Below are positions 47,733 through 55,586 of a stretch of DNA of 64,000 nt, piece after piece. The position numbers were made by a program, and so were the translations under genes. The notes under the pieces were generated by a model, which made no database searches, was not told the origin of the DNA, and saw only the letters and a program-made list of their open reading frames with translations. Position 1 is the stretch's first letter; each line of letters opens with the position of its first letter. The stretch comes from Gracilibacillus salinarum (lineage in GTDB: Bacteria > Bacillota > Bacilli > Bacillales > Amphibacillaceae): NCBI RefSeq assembly GCF_022919575.1, contig NZ_CP095071.1, forward strand, positions 558,001 through 622,000, in the 5' to 3' direction.

Positions 47733-47768
47733 AAACGGCACTCGCTAAATACTAGGCGAATGCCGTTT
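47733..47768 (-). terminator. Terminator of ypeB
   Basis: AAACGGCA/TGCCGTTT plus TCGC/GCGA stems (one mismatch between, 10-base loop) are followed by TTTT on the minus strand, directly after the ypeB stop. Confidence 0.85.
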
Positions 47769-47772
47769 ATTT

Positions 47773-49107
47773 CTAATATTTTATTTCCGCTTGTTTTAAT
47801 TTATCTACTCTCACTTCATTACCATTGTCTGCATTAATAAAGATCCGATATGTGTCTTGATTTAACGTACCTAAAAATACATAGGTGAGAACTTCCTCTC
47901 CCATATCATCTTCAATTATCGCGAGGTGGTTTTCCTGAATCTCCAAATTAGGATTTACTTTATCCCTGGCTTCTTCTTCTGTTATCGCTGGATCTGCAAT
48001 ATCCCGTTCATGATAATTCTCCAAATAATCTTTCGCTACAAACCCTAGAACATCACCGTTATCTAAGGCAACCTTTACTTGAAGAGCATCCGGGTATATC
48101 CAGACGTTATTTACATTTGGAACGAATTGAAATACACCGACATTGTCATATTGATTACTCTCAACCATAGCAACCTCATTGGCAAGGTCTAATTTAGATA
48201 CATAATCTTTTGCAATATTCATTGCTTCGTGCAAACTGATTTTTACGTCAGTCACTTCACGGTTAATCATGAGACTGGCTGGATAACCGCCCTGCTGTGT
48301 AATATCTATATATCCAGTACGTTCCGACTCTTTGAAGGAACCACTGAACATGGGGACATTTGCTCCTTTGCCGGTAGCAGCAATGGTTAATTCTGTTTCA
48401 TCCTCTAATTCCAGGAAGTCCTTCATTTTTTGTTTTGCTTCTTCTTCCGTTATTTTCGATTCACCGAGTATCGAAAATCCGTCTTTATCACTGGAAGTTC
48501 CCATCAAACTTGCATTTAACTTGCCTTCTTCAAAGCCTTCAACAGTTTTTTCGACTGTTTTAAAACCATCAATTATGGTATTATCCGCCTGCTCATCATT
48601 ATTTACTAACGCAAGCTGTACATCCATCCATCTGAGATTATCATTCAATACCATATTTTGTACTTTTCTCAATTCTGATTCAATCTCTCCTGACATTTCA
48701 TAAAGAGATTCTAATGTACCAACCTCATCATCTGACAGTGGCTCACTTTCTAAATCCCGAATAGAGGTACGATAACTAAAATTCCCCATTTGGGAAAGAA
48801 ATTCTTCCGTTTTGTTAAACGGCATCAAAGTTAGAGGTAATTGCCCAACATCATTATGTGCCATGGAAGTTAATCTCCAAATCTCTGCTAACTGAGGAGA
48901 TAATTGTTCTCTTGTATTCATCGCTAACGTCGAACCGATTTTATCATGAAGCAAGTCCAAATTATAGGTTAGATCATGAAATGAACGTTGATAAGTATTT
49001 TCCGCCTGTATTAGTACAGCATTTTTTTCTTGATGTTCTTGATATCCCCAAACAGAGACACCAATAATCCCTATACTTAATACGGTAATAAATAGCCATC
49101 TAAACAT
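47773..49107 (-). CDS. ypeB: Germination protein YpeB
   Basis: YpeB is needed to place and stabilise the cortex hydrolase SleB in the spore. The 444-residue protein has an N-terminal signal anchor (residues 1-22), a helical N-domain, and C-terminal PepSY-type repeats (EEEAKQKMKDFLEL, LHEAMNIAKDYVSKL, ITEEEARDKVNP). The ATG at 49107 with GGAGGTG upstream is chosen. It lies 19 bp after sleB and so is co-expressed with it in the forespore. Confidence 0.95.
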   Translation of the reverse strand: MFRWLFITVLSIGIIGVSVWGYQEHQEKNAVLIQAENTYQRSFHDLTYNLDLLHDKIGSTLAMNTREQLSPQLAEIWRLTSMAHNDVGQLPLTLMPFNKTEEFLSQMGNFSYRTSIRDLESEPLSDDEVGTLESLYEMSGEIESELRKVQNMVLNDNLRWMDVQLALVNNDEQADNTIIDGFKTVEKTVEGFEEGKLNASLMGTSSDKDGFSILGESKITEEEAKQKMKDFLELEDETELTIAATGKGANVPMFSGSFKESERTGYIDITQQGGYPASLMINREVTDVKISLHEAMNIAKDYVSKLDLANEVAMVESNQYDNVGVFQFVPNVNNVWIYPDALQVKVALDNGDVLGFVAKDYLENYHERDIADPAITEEEARDKVNPNLEIQENHLAIIEDDMGEEVLTYVFLGTLNQDTYRIFINADNGNEVRVDKLKQAEIKY

Positions 49108-49126
49108 GTTTTTCACCTCCGAAAAA

Positions 49127-50065
49127 TTACATGCAGAATACGTGTTTTCCAATACGTTTTATTTGTGGTCTTGACCAGATCCAAGCTGAAGTCGCAGTGT
49201 CCGGATTAAAGTAGTAGATTGCTTCACCTGTTGGATCCCATCCGTTAATGGCATCAAGGACCGCTTTTTTTGCTTGTTCATTAGGCGTTAGCCATATTTG
49301 TCCGTCACTTACAGCCGTAAATGCTCTTGGTTCAAAAATCACACCTGAAACCGTGTTAGGGAAACTTGGACTTTCCACACGATTTAGTATAACGGAAGCA
49401 ACTGCAACCTGACCTTCATACGGTTCTCCTCTTGCTTCACCATAAACAGCGTTCGCCATGATTTGAATATCATTCTGGGAAAATCCTTGGGGCATATTGA
49501 CTGCACTCGGCTCAAGGTCTTCATCAGTCGTTTCATTCGCATCCTGTTGTTGATCAGCAGACCCTTCAGAGCCACTAGTTCCTCCCCCAGTGCCACCTGA
49601 ATCACCAGATCCACCATCTCCTCCACCAGTACCACCAGAGCTTCCAGAACCTGATGACGTATTGTTATTATTAGGTTTGGTCTGTTTATCATTATCGACA
49701 CTGCCATAATGAGTGAAATCATTTCCCTGTCTGAGTTGTTCATAGACATAGTTTCTGTCAAATTCACTTGCATCCACTAATTTTTGTTTAGTAGTTGCAC
49801 CTGCTAGACCATCAATTTCCATTCCGAATTCATATTGAAAATTTCGTAGTGCCCAGTACGTACCCCAACCAAATACACCATCAATTTTGCCATTATAAAA
49901 AGCTAAATATTGTAGTCTTGCCTGTAGTTCAATTACGTCGTCACCTGTTGAGCCTTGTTGAATGACTTGGTTCGTAAAAGCATCCAGTTGATCTTTCTCT
50001 GAATTAATGAAACCAAACGAACCAATGGTAAGTATGAAAAGACATATTAGTATTTTATTTTTCAT
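49127..50065 (-). CDS. sleB: Spore cortex-lytic enzyme SleB
   Basis: SleB degrades spore cortex peptidoglycan at germination. The 312-residue protein has a signal peptide (about 1-25) and a peptidoglycan-binding domain (VIELQARLQYLAFYNGKIDG). A glycine/serine-rich linker of about 40 residues follows (around 130-170). The C-terminal Hydrolase_2 domain has NAVYGEARGEPYEGQVAVAS with the catalytic glutamate. The linker is longer and more repetitive than expected for the family. The ATG at 50065 with GGAGGG upstream is used. Confidence 0.95.
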   Translation of the reverse strand: MKNKILICLFILTIGSFGFINSEKDQLDAFTNQVIQQGSTGDDVIELQARLQYLAFYNGKIDGVFGWGTYWALRNFQYEFGMEIDGLAGATTKQKLVDASEFDRNYVYEQLRQGNDFTHYGSVDNDKQTKPNNNNTSSGSGSSGGTGGGDGGSGDSGGTGGGTSGSEGSADQQQDANETTDEDLEPSAVNMPQGFSQNDIQIMANAVYGEARGEPYEGQVAVASVILNRVESPSFPNTVSGVIFEPRAFTAVSDGQIWLTPNEQAKKAVLDAINGWDPTGEAIYYFNPDTATSAWIWSRPQIKRIGKHVFCM

Positions 50066-50150
50066 TTTCGTTGACCCTCCATAACTAGTCAAAATGGATT
50101 GATGATATGGATAGCTTTTAATAAAAAAGAAAATTTATTCATAAAAAAAA

Positions 50151-50171
50151 GAAGTCTCTTTTAAAGACTTC
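50151..50171 (-). terminator. Terminator of prsW
   Basis: A 7-bp stem (GAAGTCT/AGACTTC) is followed by eight T on the minus strand, directly after the prsW stop. Confidence 0.75.
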
Positions 50172-50172
50172 C

Positions 50173-50832
50173 TCAATTTATCTGGTGTTGCGTTATTTCA
50201 TTTGCAATTTTTACTTTTCTGAGTCCTAACAGCCAAAGCAATACCATAAATGGCATTAAACCGTAAATCCATCGTTTCTGAATCGTTTCTAAGATGAAAT
50301 CGTATGTGCCATGGAGAAATGCTGGAATCAGAAATGCTATTAATATGAGTATAGGTGTATAACGCTTTGCAAACTTCGCTCTTCCTAGATAATAACCCAT
50401 GATTACACCAAACAAAGCATGGGATGATACTGGAAATAAGGCACGGCCAATAGCAAATTCAATTCCGTGTGCAAACAGATATAATATATTTTCTACCGTT
50501 GCAAAACCTAAACTAATCGCTGTACCATAGACAATACCGTCATAAACGGTATCAAACTTTGAATATTTATACGTAGTAAACATGAAAATAAACCATTTGA
50601 AAAATTCTTCAAATAAGCCGTATATTAAATAGGATTGAAAGAAAGGCGTTTGCCCTATTCCTTCTTCCTGAAATGCATATTGAATAAACATAATTGGAAA
50701 TACTAATAGTGCTCCATATATAAATGTTCTTAAAATTGCATAAACCGGTTCTAATTCGTATTTATCTTTTAAATAAAAAAACGACATTAATGCAAAAGCC
50801 GGTGCAATTGAAACGGAAATAAGAGCAAACAT
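50173..50832 (-). CDS. prsW: Site-1 membrane protease PrsW
   Basis: PrsW begins regulated intramembrane proteolysis of the anti-sigma factor RsiW in B. subtilis. The 219-residue membrane protein has the catalytic glutamates in LFEEFFKWFIF and conserved histidines in SSHALFGVIMG and FLHGTYDF. The ATG at 50832 with AGGTGA before it is preferred. It precedes sleB, as in B. subtilis. Its target in this organism is not visible here; RsiX at 59 kb is not a known substrate. Confidence 0.94.
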   Translation of the reverse strand: MFALISVSIAPAFALMSFFYLKDKYELEPVYAILRTFIYGALLVFPIMFIQYAFQEEGIGQTPFFQSYLIYGLFEEFFKWFIFMFTTYKYSKFDTVYDGIVYGTAISLGFATVENILYLFAHGIEFAIGRALFPVSSHALFGVIMGYYLGRAKFAKRYTPILILIAFLIPAFLHGTYDFILETIQKRWIYGLMPFMVLLWLLGLRKVKIANEITQHQIN

Positions 50833-50917
50833 ACTTGTCACCTACTTTCTATCTCCTATTAATTATGCCATAATATTTAATGTATTTGTTAAAAGAATCA
50901 AAAAAGGAAGATGGAAA

Positions 50918-51880
50918 ATGAAAAAAACATTAGTAATTCATACAGGTGGCACAATCTCTATGAAAGAAAATCCCGATGGCAGTGTCGTAGAAACCGATTC
51001 ACACCCGCTTTCCAGTGAAGATTTATTAAAATCACATTCCATCGAGGAGGAGAATGTCTTTCATCTGCCATCACCGCATGTTACACCAGCACATATGCTG
51101 ACTTTAGCCAACTATATGAAAGAAAAAGTAAGTAGTGGTAAGTATGCAGGAATTGTTGTCACACATGGAACCGATACTTTGGAAGAAACAGCCTACTTTG
51201 TTGATCTTTGTGTCAACACTGCGATTCCAATTGTTTTTACTGGTGCGATGAGATCAAGCAATGAGCTCGGATCTGATGGCTTATATAATTTAATATGTGC
51301 TATACGTGTCGCATCACACCGTAAATCCATACAACGCGGTGTGCTTGTAGTTATGAATGACGAGATACATACTGCACAATATGTAACAAAGACATCCACC
51401 AGTAACGTAGCGACGTTCCAGAGTCCTCAGTTTGGTCCTGTCGGGATGGTAACGAAACAAGATGTCTATTATTATCAGAAGACGTATCACGAAGAAATTT
51501 TTGATATTTCAGCTTTAAGTAAAAATGTACTGTTACTGAAAGCATATGCTGGCATGCCCAAAGAATTAATCGAAATGATGGATCCTGCTAAGACGGATGG
51601 ACTAATTATTGAAGCTTTAGGGCAAGGTAATGTGCCGCCATCGATAGTCCCTGCTATCCAGCATTTATTACAGCATAATGTAACAGTACTGCTGGTTTCC
51701 AGATGTTATAAAGGCATCGTACAACCAACCTATCAATACGAAGGTGGTGGACGTACTTTACTTGACGAGGGAGTTATTTTTGCTAATCATTTAAATGGCC
51801 CCAAAGCCAGGCTCAAGCTGATGCTGCTACTTGAGAATGATGCATCACATCAAGAAATGATCAATGCATTTAAAGACTAA
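50918..51880 (+). CDS. ansA: L-asparaginase
   Basis: This enzyme hydrolyses asparagine to aspartate and ammonia. The two threonine-containing active-site motifs are HTGGTISM (residue about 8) and THGTDTLEETAYF (about 85). The product is 320 residues with no signal peptide, so it is cytoplasmic. AAAAAGGAAGATG precedes the ATG. It is transcribed alone on the plus strand, between prsW and ypdA, and appears to be a local insertion relative to the B. subtilis order. Confidence 0.93.
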   Translation: MKKTLVIHTGGTISMKENPDGSVVETDSHPLSSEDLLKSHSIEEENVFHLPSPHVTPAHMLTLANYMKEKVSSGKYAGIVVTHGTDTLEETAYFVDLCVNTAIPIVFTGAMRSSNELGSDGLYNLICAIRVASHRKSIQRGVLVVMNDEIHTAQYVTKTSTSNVATFQSPQFGPVGMVTKQDVYYYQKTYHEEIFDISALSKNVLLLKAYAGMPKELIEMMDPAKTDGLIIEALGQGNVPPSIVPAIQHLLQHNVTVLLVSRCYKGIVQPTYQYEGGGRTLLDEGVIFANHLNGPKARLKLMLLLENDASHQEMINAFKD

Positions 51881-51889
51881 ATATCTGCA

Positions 51890-51924
51890 AATCCCCACGG
51901 CAAACAAAACGTTACGTGGGGATT
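51890..51924 (+). terminator. Terminator of ansA
   Basis: A 10-bp perfect stem (AATCCCCACG/CGTGGGGATT) lies 10 bp past the ansA stop. The following T tract is weak (GTTACT). Confidence 0.6.
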
Positions 51925-51971
51925 GTTACTCTAACATATAGTTGGTTTATGAATGCTCTCAGAAAAGACAG

Positions 51972-52958
51972 TTATTTTCTCTTTTCTTTTTCCTCAATTG
52001 ATTTCGCTATTAATCCTCCATGAAAGCGACCATTTTCAATGAAGATGCCATTGTTGTCAAATCCAGCAGCAATAACACCCGCAATATAAATATTTTCCAC
52101 ATTTGTTTCCATAGTAGACGTATGATACACGGGTTTGCCTGTATCTGTTTCAATCGAAATACCTGCTTTTTCCAGGAATGGATGATTTGGTTGGTAACCA
52201 GTCATCGCAAAAACAAAATCATTATCTATTTGCTTTTTTTCCTCATCAACGTGATACGTAATGTGGTGGTCAGAAATTTCTTCCACTTCAGCATTGAACT
52301 CCATCGTAATTTTTTCATGGTTCACTAGTGATGCAAACTCTGGTAATATCCATGGCTTAACACTTTTGGAATATTCACTACCTCGGTATAACACGGTGAC
52401 ATTCGCACCTGCTTTGTGCAGCTCAATTGTTGCATCTACTGCCGAATTCTTTCCGCCAATCACGACAACATTTTGCTGGTAAAATGGGTGAGCTTCTTTA
52501 AAATAATGGTGTACTTTAGGAAGCTCTTCCCCTTTAATACCTAAGTAATTTGGTTGCCCATAATAACCAGTTGCAATAACACAATAGGTTGCCTGATAGG
52601 TTTTCTTTTCGTGATATTGATTCGAAGTTGTTATTTCAAATCGATCGTTGTGATGCTGGATTGCGATGACTTCTTCAAAGCTGTTAATTCGCAGTTTTTT
52701 TCTTATCGCAACGGTACGGTAATATGCCAAGGCCTGATTACGTACCGGCTTGTTTTTTTCGGTGACAAATGCCACATCGCCAATTTCCAATTTTTCACTG
52801 GAACTAAAAAACGTTTGATGAGTTGGATATTGATAAATTGCATCCACAATATTGCCTTTTTCAATCAGCAATGGGTCTATTCCAATATTTTGCAGTTCAA
52901 TTGCTGCAGACATGCCGCATGGTCCTGCACCGATAACAATAGCTTTTTCCTGTTGCAT
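51972..52958 (-). CDS. ypdA: Bacillithiol disulfide reductase YpdA (Bdr)
   Basis: This FAD/NADPH-dependent reductase recycles bacillithiol disulfide. FAD binding is seen in IVIGAGPCGMSAAIEL, NADPH binding in VVIGGKNSAVDATIEL, and a second FAD segment in NIYIAGVIAAGF. The cysteine in GPCGM is the conserved one of the family. The ATG at 52958 with AAGGAG upstream is used, giving 328 residues. With bshA at 13 kb it shows that the cell uses bacillithiol. Confidence 0.93.
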   Translation of the reverse strand: MQQEKAIVIGAGPCGMSAAIELQNIGIDPLLIEKGNIVDAIYQYPTHQTFFSSSEKLEIGDVAFVTEKNKPVRNQALAYYRTVAIRKKLRINSFEEVIAIQHHNDRFEITTSNQYHEKKTYQATYCVIATGYYGQPNYLGIKGEELPKVHHYFKEAHPFYQQNVVVIGGKNSAVDATIELHKAGANVTVLYRGSEYSKSVKPWILPEFASLVNHEKITMEFNAEVEEISDHHITYHVDEEKKQIDNDFVFAMTGYQPNHPFLEKAGISIETDTGKPVYHTSTMETNVENIYIAGVIAAGFDNNGIFIENGRFHGGLIAKSIEEKEKRK

Positions 52959-53040
52959 GGTTTGATTACACTCCTTCAATTCTACACCCAAATCTTAATA
53001 AAAGATTTTATTATGTATGATTCCCTTTGTATAGCACGAT

Positions 53041-53155
53041 ATAAAGTAAGGCTATGATCAGGATGTTCGCGTCTGTTTACTCCCATTTAGCTTCTTTGTG
53101 ATATTCGAAGCTTCAACTGGGAGTCTTACAGACGGTTAGCACCGATATCAAGGGA
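53041..53155 (+). repeat. Family-2 stem-loop repeat, copy 2
   Basis: This best-formed copy starts ATAAAGTAAGGCT and ends GGTTAGCACCGATATC. Three nested stems are perfect: CGTCTGT/ACAGACG (53070-53076 with 53128-53134), ACTCCCA/TGGGAGT (53079-53085 with 53118-53124) and AGCTTC/GAAGCT (53089-53094 with 53107-53112). It lies in the gap between ypdA and cotJA. Apart from it and the cotJ promoter, the 412-bp gap shows nothing. Confidence 0.8.
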
Positions 53156-53295
53156 AACATTTACCCAAACATATCTTAACACGTTTATCCAAAGAACGAT
53201 AACTAGCTTGTTTATAAAAACGAAATTAGTTGGATGTCTATAGTATACACAATCGCAAACGCAAATGTGAAATCATTCCTATTTAATGAATTTCG

Positions 53296-53325
53296 TCATA
53301 GGACAACTTCCATTATCCATAAACT
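53296..53325 (+). promoter_or_regulatory. Sigma-E promoter of cotJABC
   Basis: TCATAGG (53296-53302) is 15 bases from CATAAACT (53318-53325). This fits the sigma-E pattern at 5 of 7 and 7 of 8 positions, about 45 bases before the cotJA start. The cotJ operon is sigma-E controlled in B. subtilis. Confidence 0.65.
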
Positions 53326-53370
53326 AATTTTGAAGTGCAAATATGAATTTTATGGAAAGGAGTTTGAACT

Positions 53371-53595
53371 GTGTCATTTACAACAACAAAATGCTATTCG
53401 CCGTATGTAAGCAAGTTCGATCCTTGTAAGCCAATTAAAACAAAATGTTATTCTACGCCGCCGAATTTATATATCGGATTCCAACCGAAAAATGCAGAGC
53501 AATTCCCAACAGCAAGAGATGCACTTTTTGCCGGAACGCTGTGGCCTTGTTTGTATGATGATTATCCGCCAAGAAAGGAGCGTAGTGATACATGA
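53371..53595 (+). CDS. cotJA: Spore coat-associated protein CotJA
   Basis: This 74-residue small coat protein is rich in proline, tyrosine and cysteine ([16 protein letters not shown]). It has the family end [18 protein letters not shown]. The start is GTG with AAAGGAG eight bases upstream. It overlaps cotJB by ATGA. It is required with CotJC for assembly into the spore coat. Confidence 0.93.
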   Translation: MSFTTTKCYSPYVSKFDPCKPIKTKCYSTPPNLYIGFQPKNAEQFPTARDALFAGTLWPCLYDDYPPRKERSDT

Positions 53596-53861
53596 CCGAA
53601 CCCCGACCAATGCCTGACAGCTATTATCAACAATTAGAACAGATTCAGGCGATTGATTTTGTCCTGGTGGAATTAACCCTGTATCTGGACACCCACCCTG
53701 ATGACGTTGATGCGATTAATCAATTTAATCAAGCGGCTTTTCAGAGTCGACAATTAAAGAATAAGTTCGAAGAAGAATTTGGTCCGTTAATGCAATACGG
53801 TCAAAGCTATTCCGGTTATCCATGGAATTGGAAAGAAGCACCTTGGCCATGGCAAGTATAA
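53592..53861 (+). CDS. cotJB: Spore coat peptide assembly protein CotJB
   Basis: This 89-residue protein has a central helical part ([20 protein letters not shown]) and ends with [12 protein letters not shown], the family signature. AGAAAGGAG lies before the ATG, inside cotJA. It is the middle gene of the operon and overlaps cotJA by four bases. Confidence 0.94.
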   Translation: MTEPRPMPDSYYQQLEQIQAIDFVLVELTLYLDTHPDDVDAINQFNQAAFQSRQLKNKFEEEFGPLMQYGQSYSGYPWNWKEAPWPWQV

Positions 53862-53882
53862 GAAGGGAGGAATGAATTCGGA

Positions 53883-54452
53883 ATGTGGTATTACGAGAAG
53901 AAATTACAATATCCAGTAAAAGTTAGTAAGTGTAATCCCATGCTAGCTAAATATTTAACAGAACAATATGGTGGTGCTGACGGTGAATTGTCTGCTGCAT
54001 TACGCTATTTAAATCAACGATACACGATTCCAGACAAGGTAGTAGGTCTGTTAAATGATATTGGTACCGAAGAATTTGCCCATCTTGAAATGATTGCTAC
54101 CATGATTTATAAACTGACAAAAGACGCTACACCAGAAGAATTAGAGGCTGCTGGGCTGGGTGCGCATTTCGTCAATCATGATCATGCTCTCTATTACCAA
54201 AATGCTGCTGGATCGCCATGGACCGCAACTTATATCCAGGCAAAAGGAGACCCAATAGCCGATTTATATGAAGATATAGCGGCTGAAGAAAAGGCGCGTG
54301 CCACTTACCAATGGATTATTGATATTTCAGATGACCCATTTATTAATGATTCCTTGAAGTTTTTACGCGAGCGGGAAATTGTCCATTCGCAACGATTCCA
54401 TGAAGCTGTGGAAATTTTGAAAGAAGAACGAGATCGAAAAAAAATATTTTAA
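53883..54452 (+). CDS. cotJC: Spore coat manganese catalase-like protein CotJC
   Basis: CotJC is a ferritin-fold manganese catalase family protein in the spore coat. The metal-binding glutamates and histidines are in EEFAHLEMIATMIY, DIAAEEKARATYQWI and REIVHSQRFHEAV. It is 189 residues, the B. subtilis length, and ends DRKKIF. AGGGAGG lies 12 bases before the ATG. It is the last gene of cotJABC. Confidence 0.96.
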   Translation: MWYYEKKLQYPVKVSKCNPMLAKYLTEQYGGADGELSAALRYLNQRYTIPDKVVGLLNDIGTEEFAHLEMIATMIYKLTKDATPEELEAAGLGAHFVNHDHALYYQNAAGSPWTATYIQAKGDPIADLYEDIAAEEKARATYQWIIDISDDPFINDSLKFLREREIVHSQRFHEAVEILKEERDRKKIF

Positions 54453-54492
54453 AAAATACCCCGTCTCATTCATGGAGATGGGGATATTTTTG
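54452..54492. terminator. Bidirectional terminator between cotJC and ypbE
   Basis: AAAATACCCCgTCTC pairs with GAGAtGGGGaTATTTTT, directly after the cotJC stop and 17 bp before the ypbE stop. A-rich and T-rich flanks allow it to work on both strands for the two converging units. Confidence 0.85.
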
Positions 54493-54508
54493 CTTATTTA
54501 CTAAACAG

Positions 54509-55009
54509 TTACTGTCGAATTCTTTCTATATCGGGTATTGTAATTTCTTGACCTACAATCAATGTACGTTTTTCAATCTCATTCGCTTCGATAATTAAAT
54601 CAACATATTCGCTCGTACCGTAATATTGTTCAGAAATAGAAAATAAACTGTCCATCTTTCTGACAACATGTGTAACTATGTCAGCTTCTTGGTATAGCTG
54701 TTCATTACCAGATGACGATCTGCTTTTTACCGTTACTTCTTCAACCCCATGATCTACCTCTTCTTGTACGGCTTTCGATAAATATTCCTCTCCCCAGTAT
54801 CGCATCGTCCATAGTAAAACAATGATTGCAATAAATAAAATAACCATAAAACGAATTAAAGGAAAGGAGATTTTCCATTTTGATGTTTGTTTTTTATTTT
54901 TGTGGACCTCACTTCTGGGTGGCAGCCTATCGTTTTCGTGTTCTTGCTGACGTTCTACCCGGTCCCTTAGTGATGCAGCCTGGTCTTCAGTGACATGTTC
55001 ATCGTGCAT
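54509..55009 (-). CDS. ypbE: LysM-domain membrane protein YpbE
   Basis: This 166-residue protein has a charged cytoplasmic N-terminus (about 1-48), one membrane segment (PLIRFMVILFIAIIVLLWTM) and an extracellular C-terminal LysM domain (VVRKMDSLFSISEQYYGT) that should bind peptidoglycan. GGGAGG lies seven bases before the ATG. It overlaps ypbD by 11 bp. It is shorter than the B. subtilis protein, mostly in the linker before LysM. Confidence 0.85.
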   Translation of the reverse strand: MHDEHVTEDQAASLRDRVERQQEHENDRLPPRSEVHKNKKQTSKWKISFPLIRFMVILFIAIIVLLWTMRYWGEEYLSKAVQEEVDHGVEEVTVKSRSSSGNEQLYQEADIVTHVVRKMDSLFSISEQYYGTSEYVDLIIEANEIEKRTLIVGQEITIPDIERIRQ

Positions 55010-55586
55010 GCTGAAACCTCCCTGTCCGAATTAACAGTGCTAAAAATAAATCGACCAAAAAATGTAATGCGATAACGGTCGTTAAGTTGCCTGTCCACTG
55101 ATAAACAAGCCCAATCCAAAAACTTAACATGACGACAGCAATAAATAAAAAAGGTTTCGATAAATATCTAGTGTGAACAAATGCAAAGATAATACTTGCT
55201 ATCCATAGTCCAAATTGGGTTTGTAGAATTCCACGAAATAACCATTCTTCTACCAAGGCTATACAGAAACAAAGAACAATAATTTCGATGTAGGAACCTT
55301 GATTAAATATTTTTTCGTTAATTCCCCCATCATCCCACCATCTTTTTGGAAAAATATACATCGTTACTATATCTATACCCACAATAATTATGGCAGAAAA
55401 CAGACTATAGAAGAAAATTTGAAACCACGACCAAGAAAACAGCTCCAAAAATGGATCAAATCCTTTGAAAAAGATAAATGTTAATCCAATGGCAAGTATT
55501 AGTAAAATCCCCTGCGATAACCAAACTTGCTGTTTCAATTGCTTACTCGAGAGTCTTCTAATCAGTTGTGCTTGACTGTTTTTCAT
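54999..55586 (-). CDS. ypbD: CPBP-family intramembrane protease YpbD
   Basis: This 195-residue membrane protein belongs to the Abi/CAAX-protease-like family. The glutamates and arginine are in LVEEWLFRGILQTQFG, with the other catalytic residues in FAFVHTRYL and IALHFLVDL. It has about six membrane segments. Its substrate is unknown. CAAGGAG precedes the ATG at 55586, which lies inside the end of recQ. Confidence 0.88.
   Translation of the reverse strand: MKNSQAQLIRRLSSKQLKQQVWLSQGILLILAIGLTFIFFKGFDPFLELFSWSWFQIFFYSLFSAIIIVGIDIVTMYIFPKRWWDDGGINEKIFNQGSYIEIIVLCFCIALVEEWLFRGILQTQFGLWIASIIFAFVHTRYLSKPFLFIAVVMLSFWIGLVYQWTGNLTTVIALHFLVDLFLALLIRTGRFQHAR

Noticed and set aside
49384..49773. Alternative minus-strand frame of 129 codons within sleB
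   Set aside because: It arises from the repetitive linker of sleB read in another frame; the sleB frame has clear domains.
50060..50150. Sigma-G promoter for sleB
   Set aside because: A CATATCA box and a TGAATA box are present, but their spacing (about 26 bases) is far from the required 17-18.
52554..53057. Plus-strand frame of 167 codons opposite ypdA
   Set aside because: It is antisense to the strongly supported ypdA, has no ribosome site and ends in the family-2 repeat.
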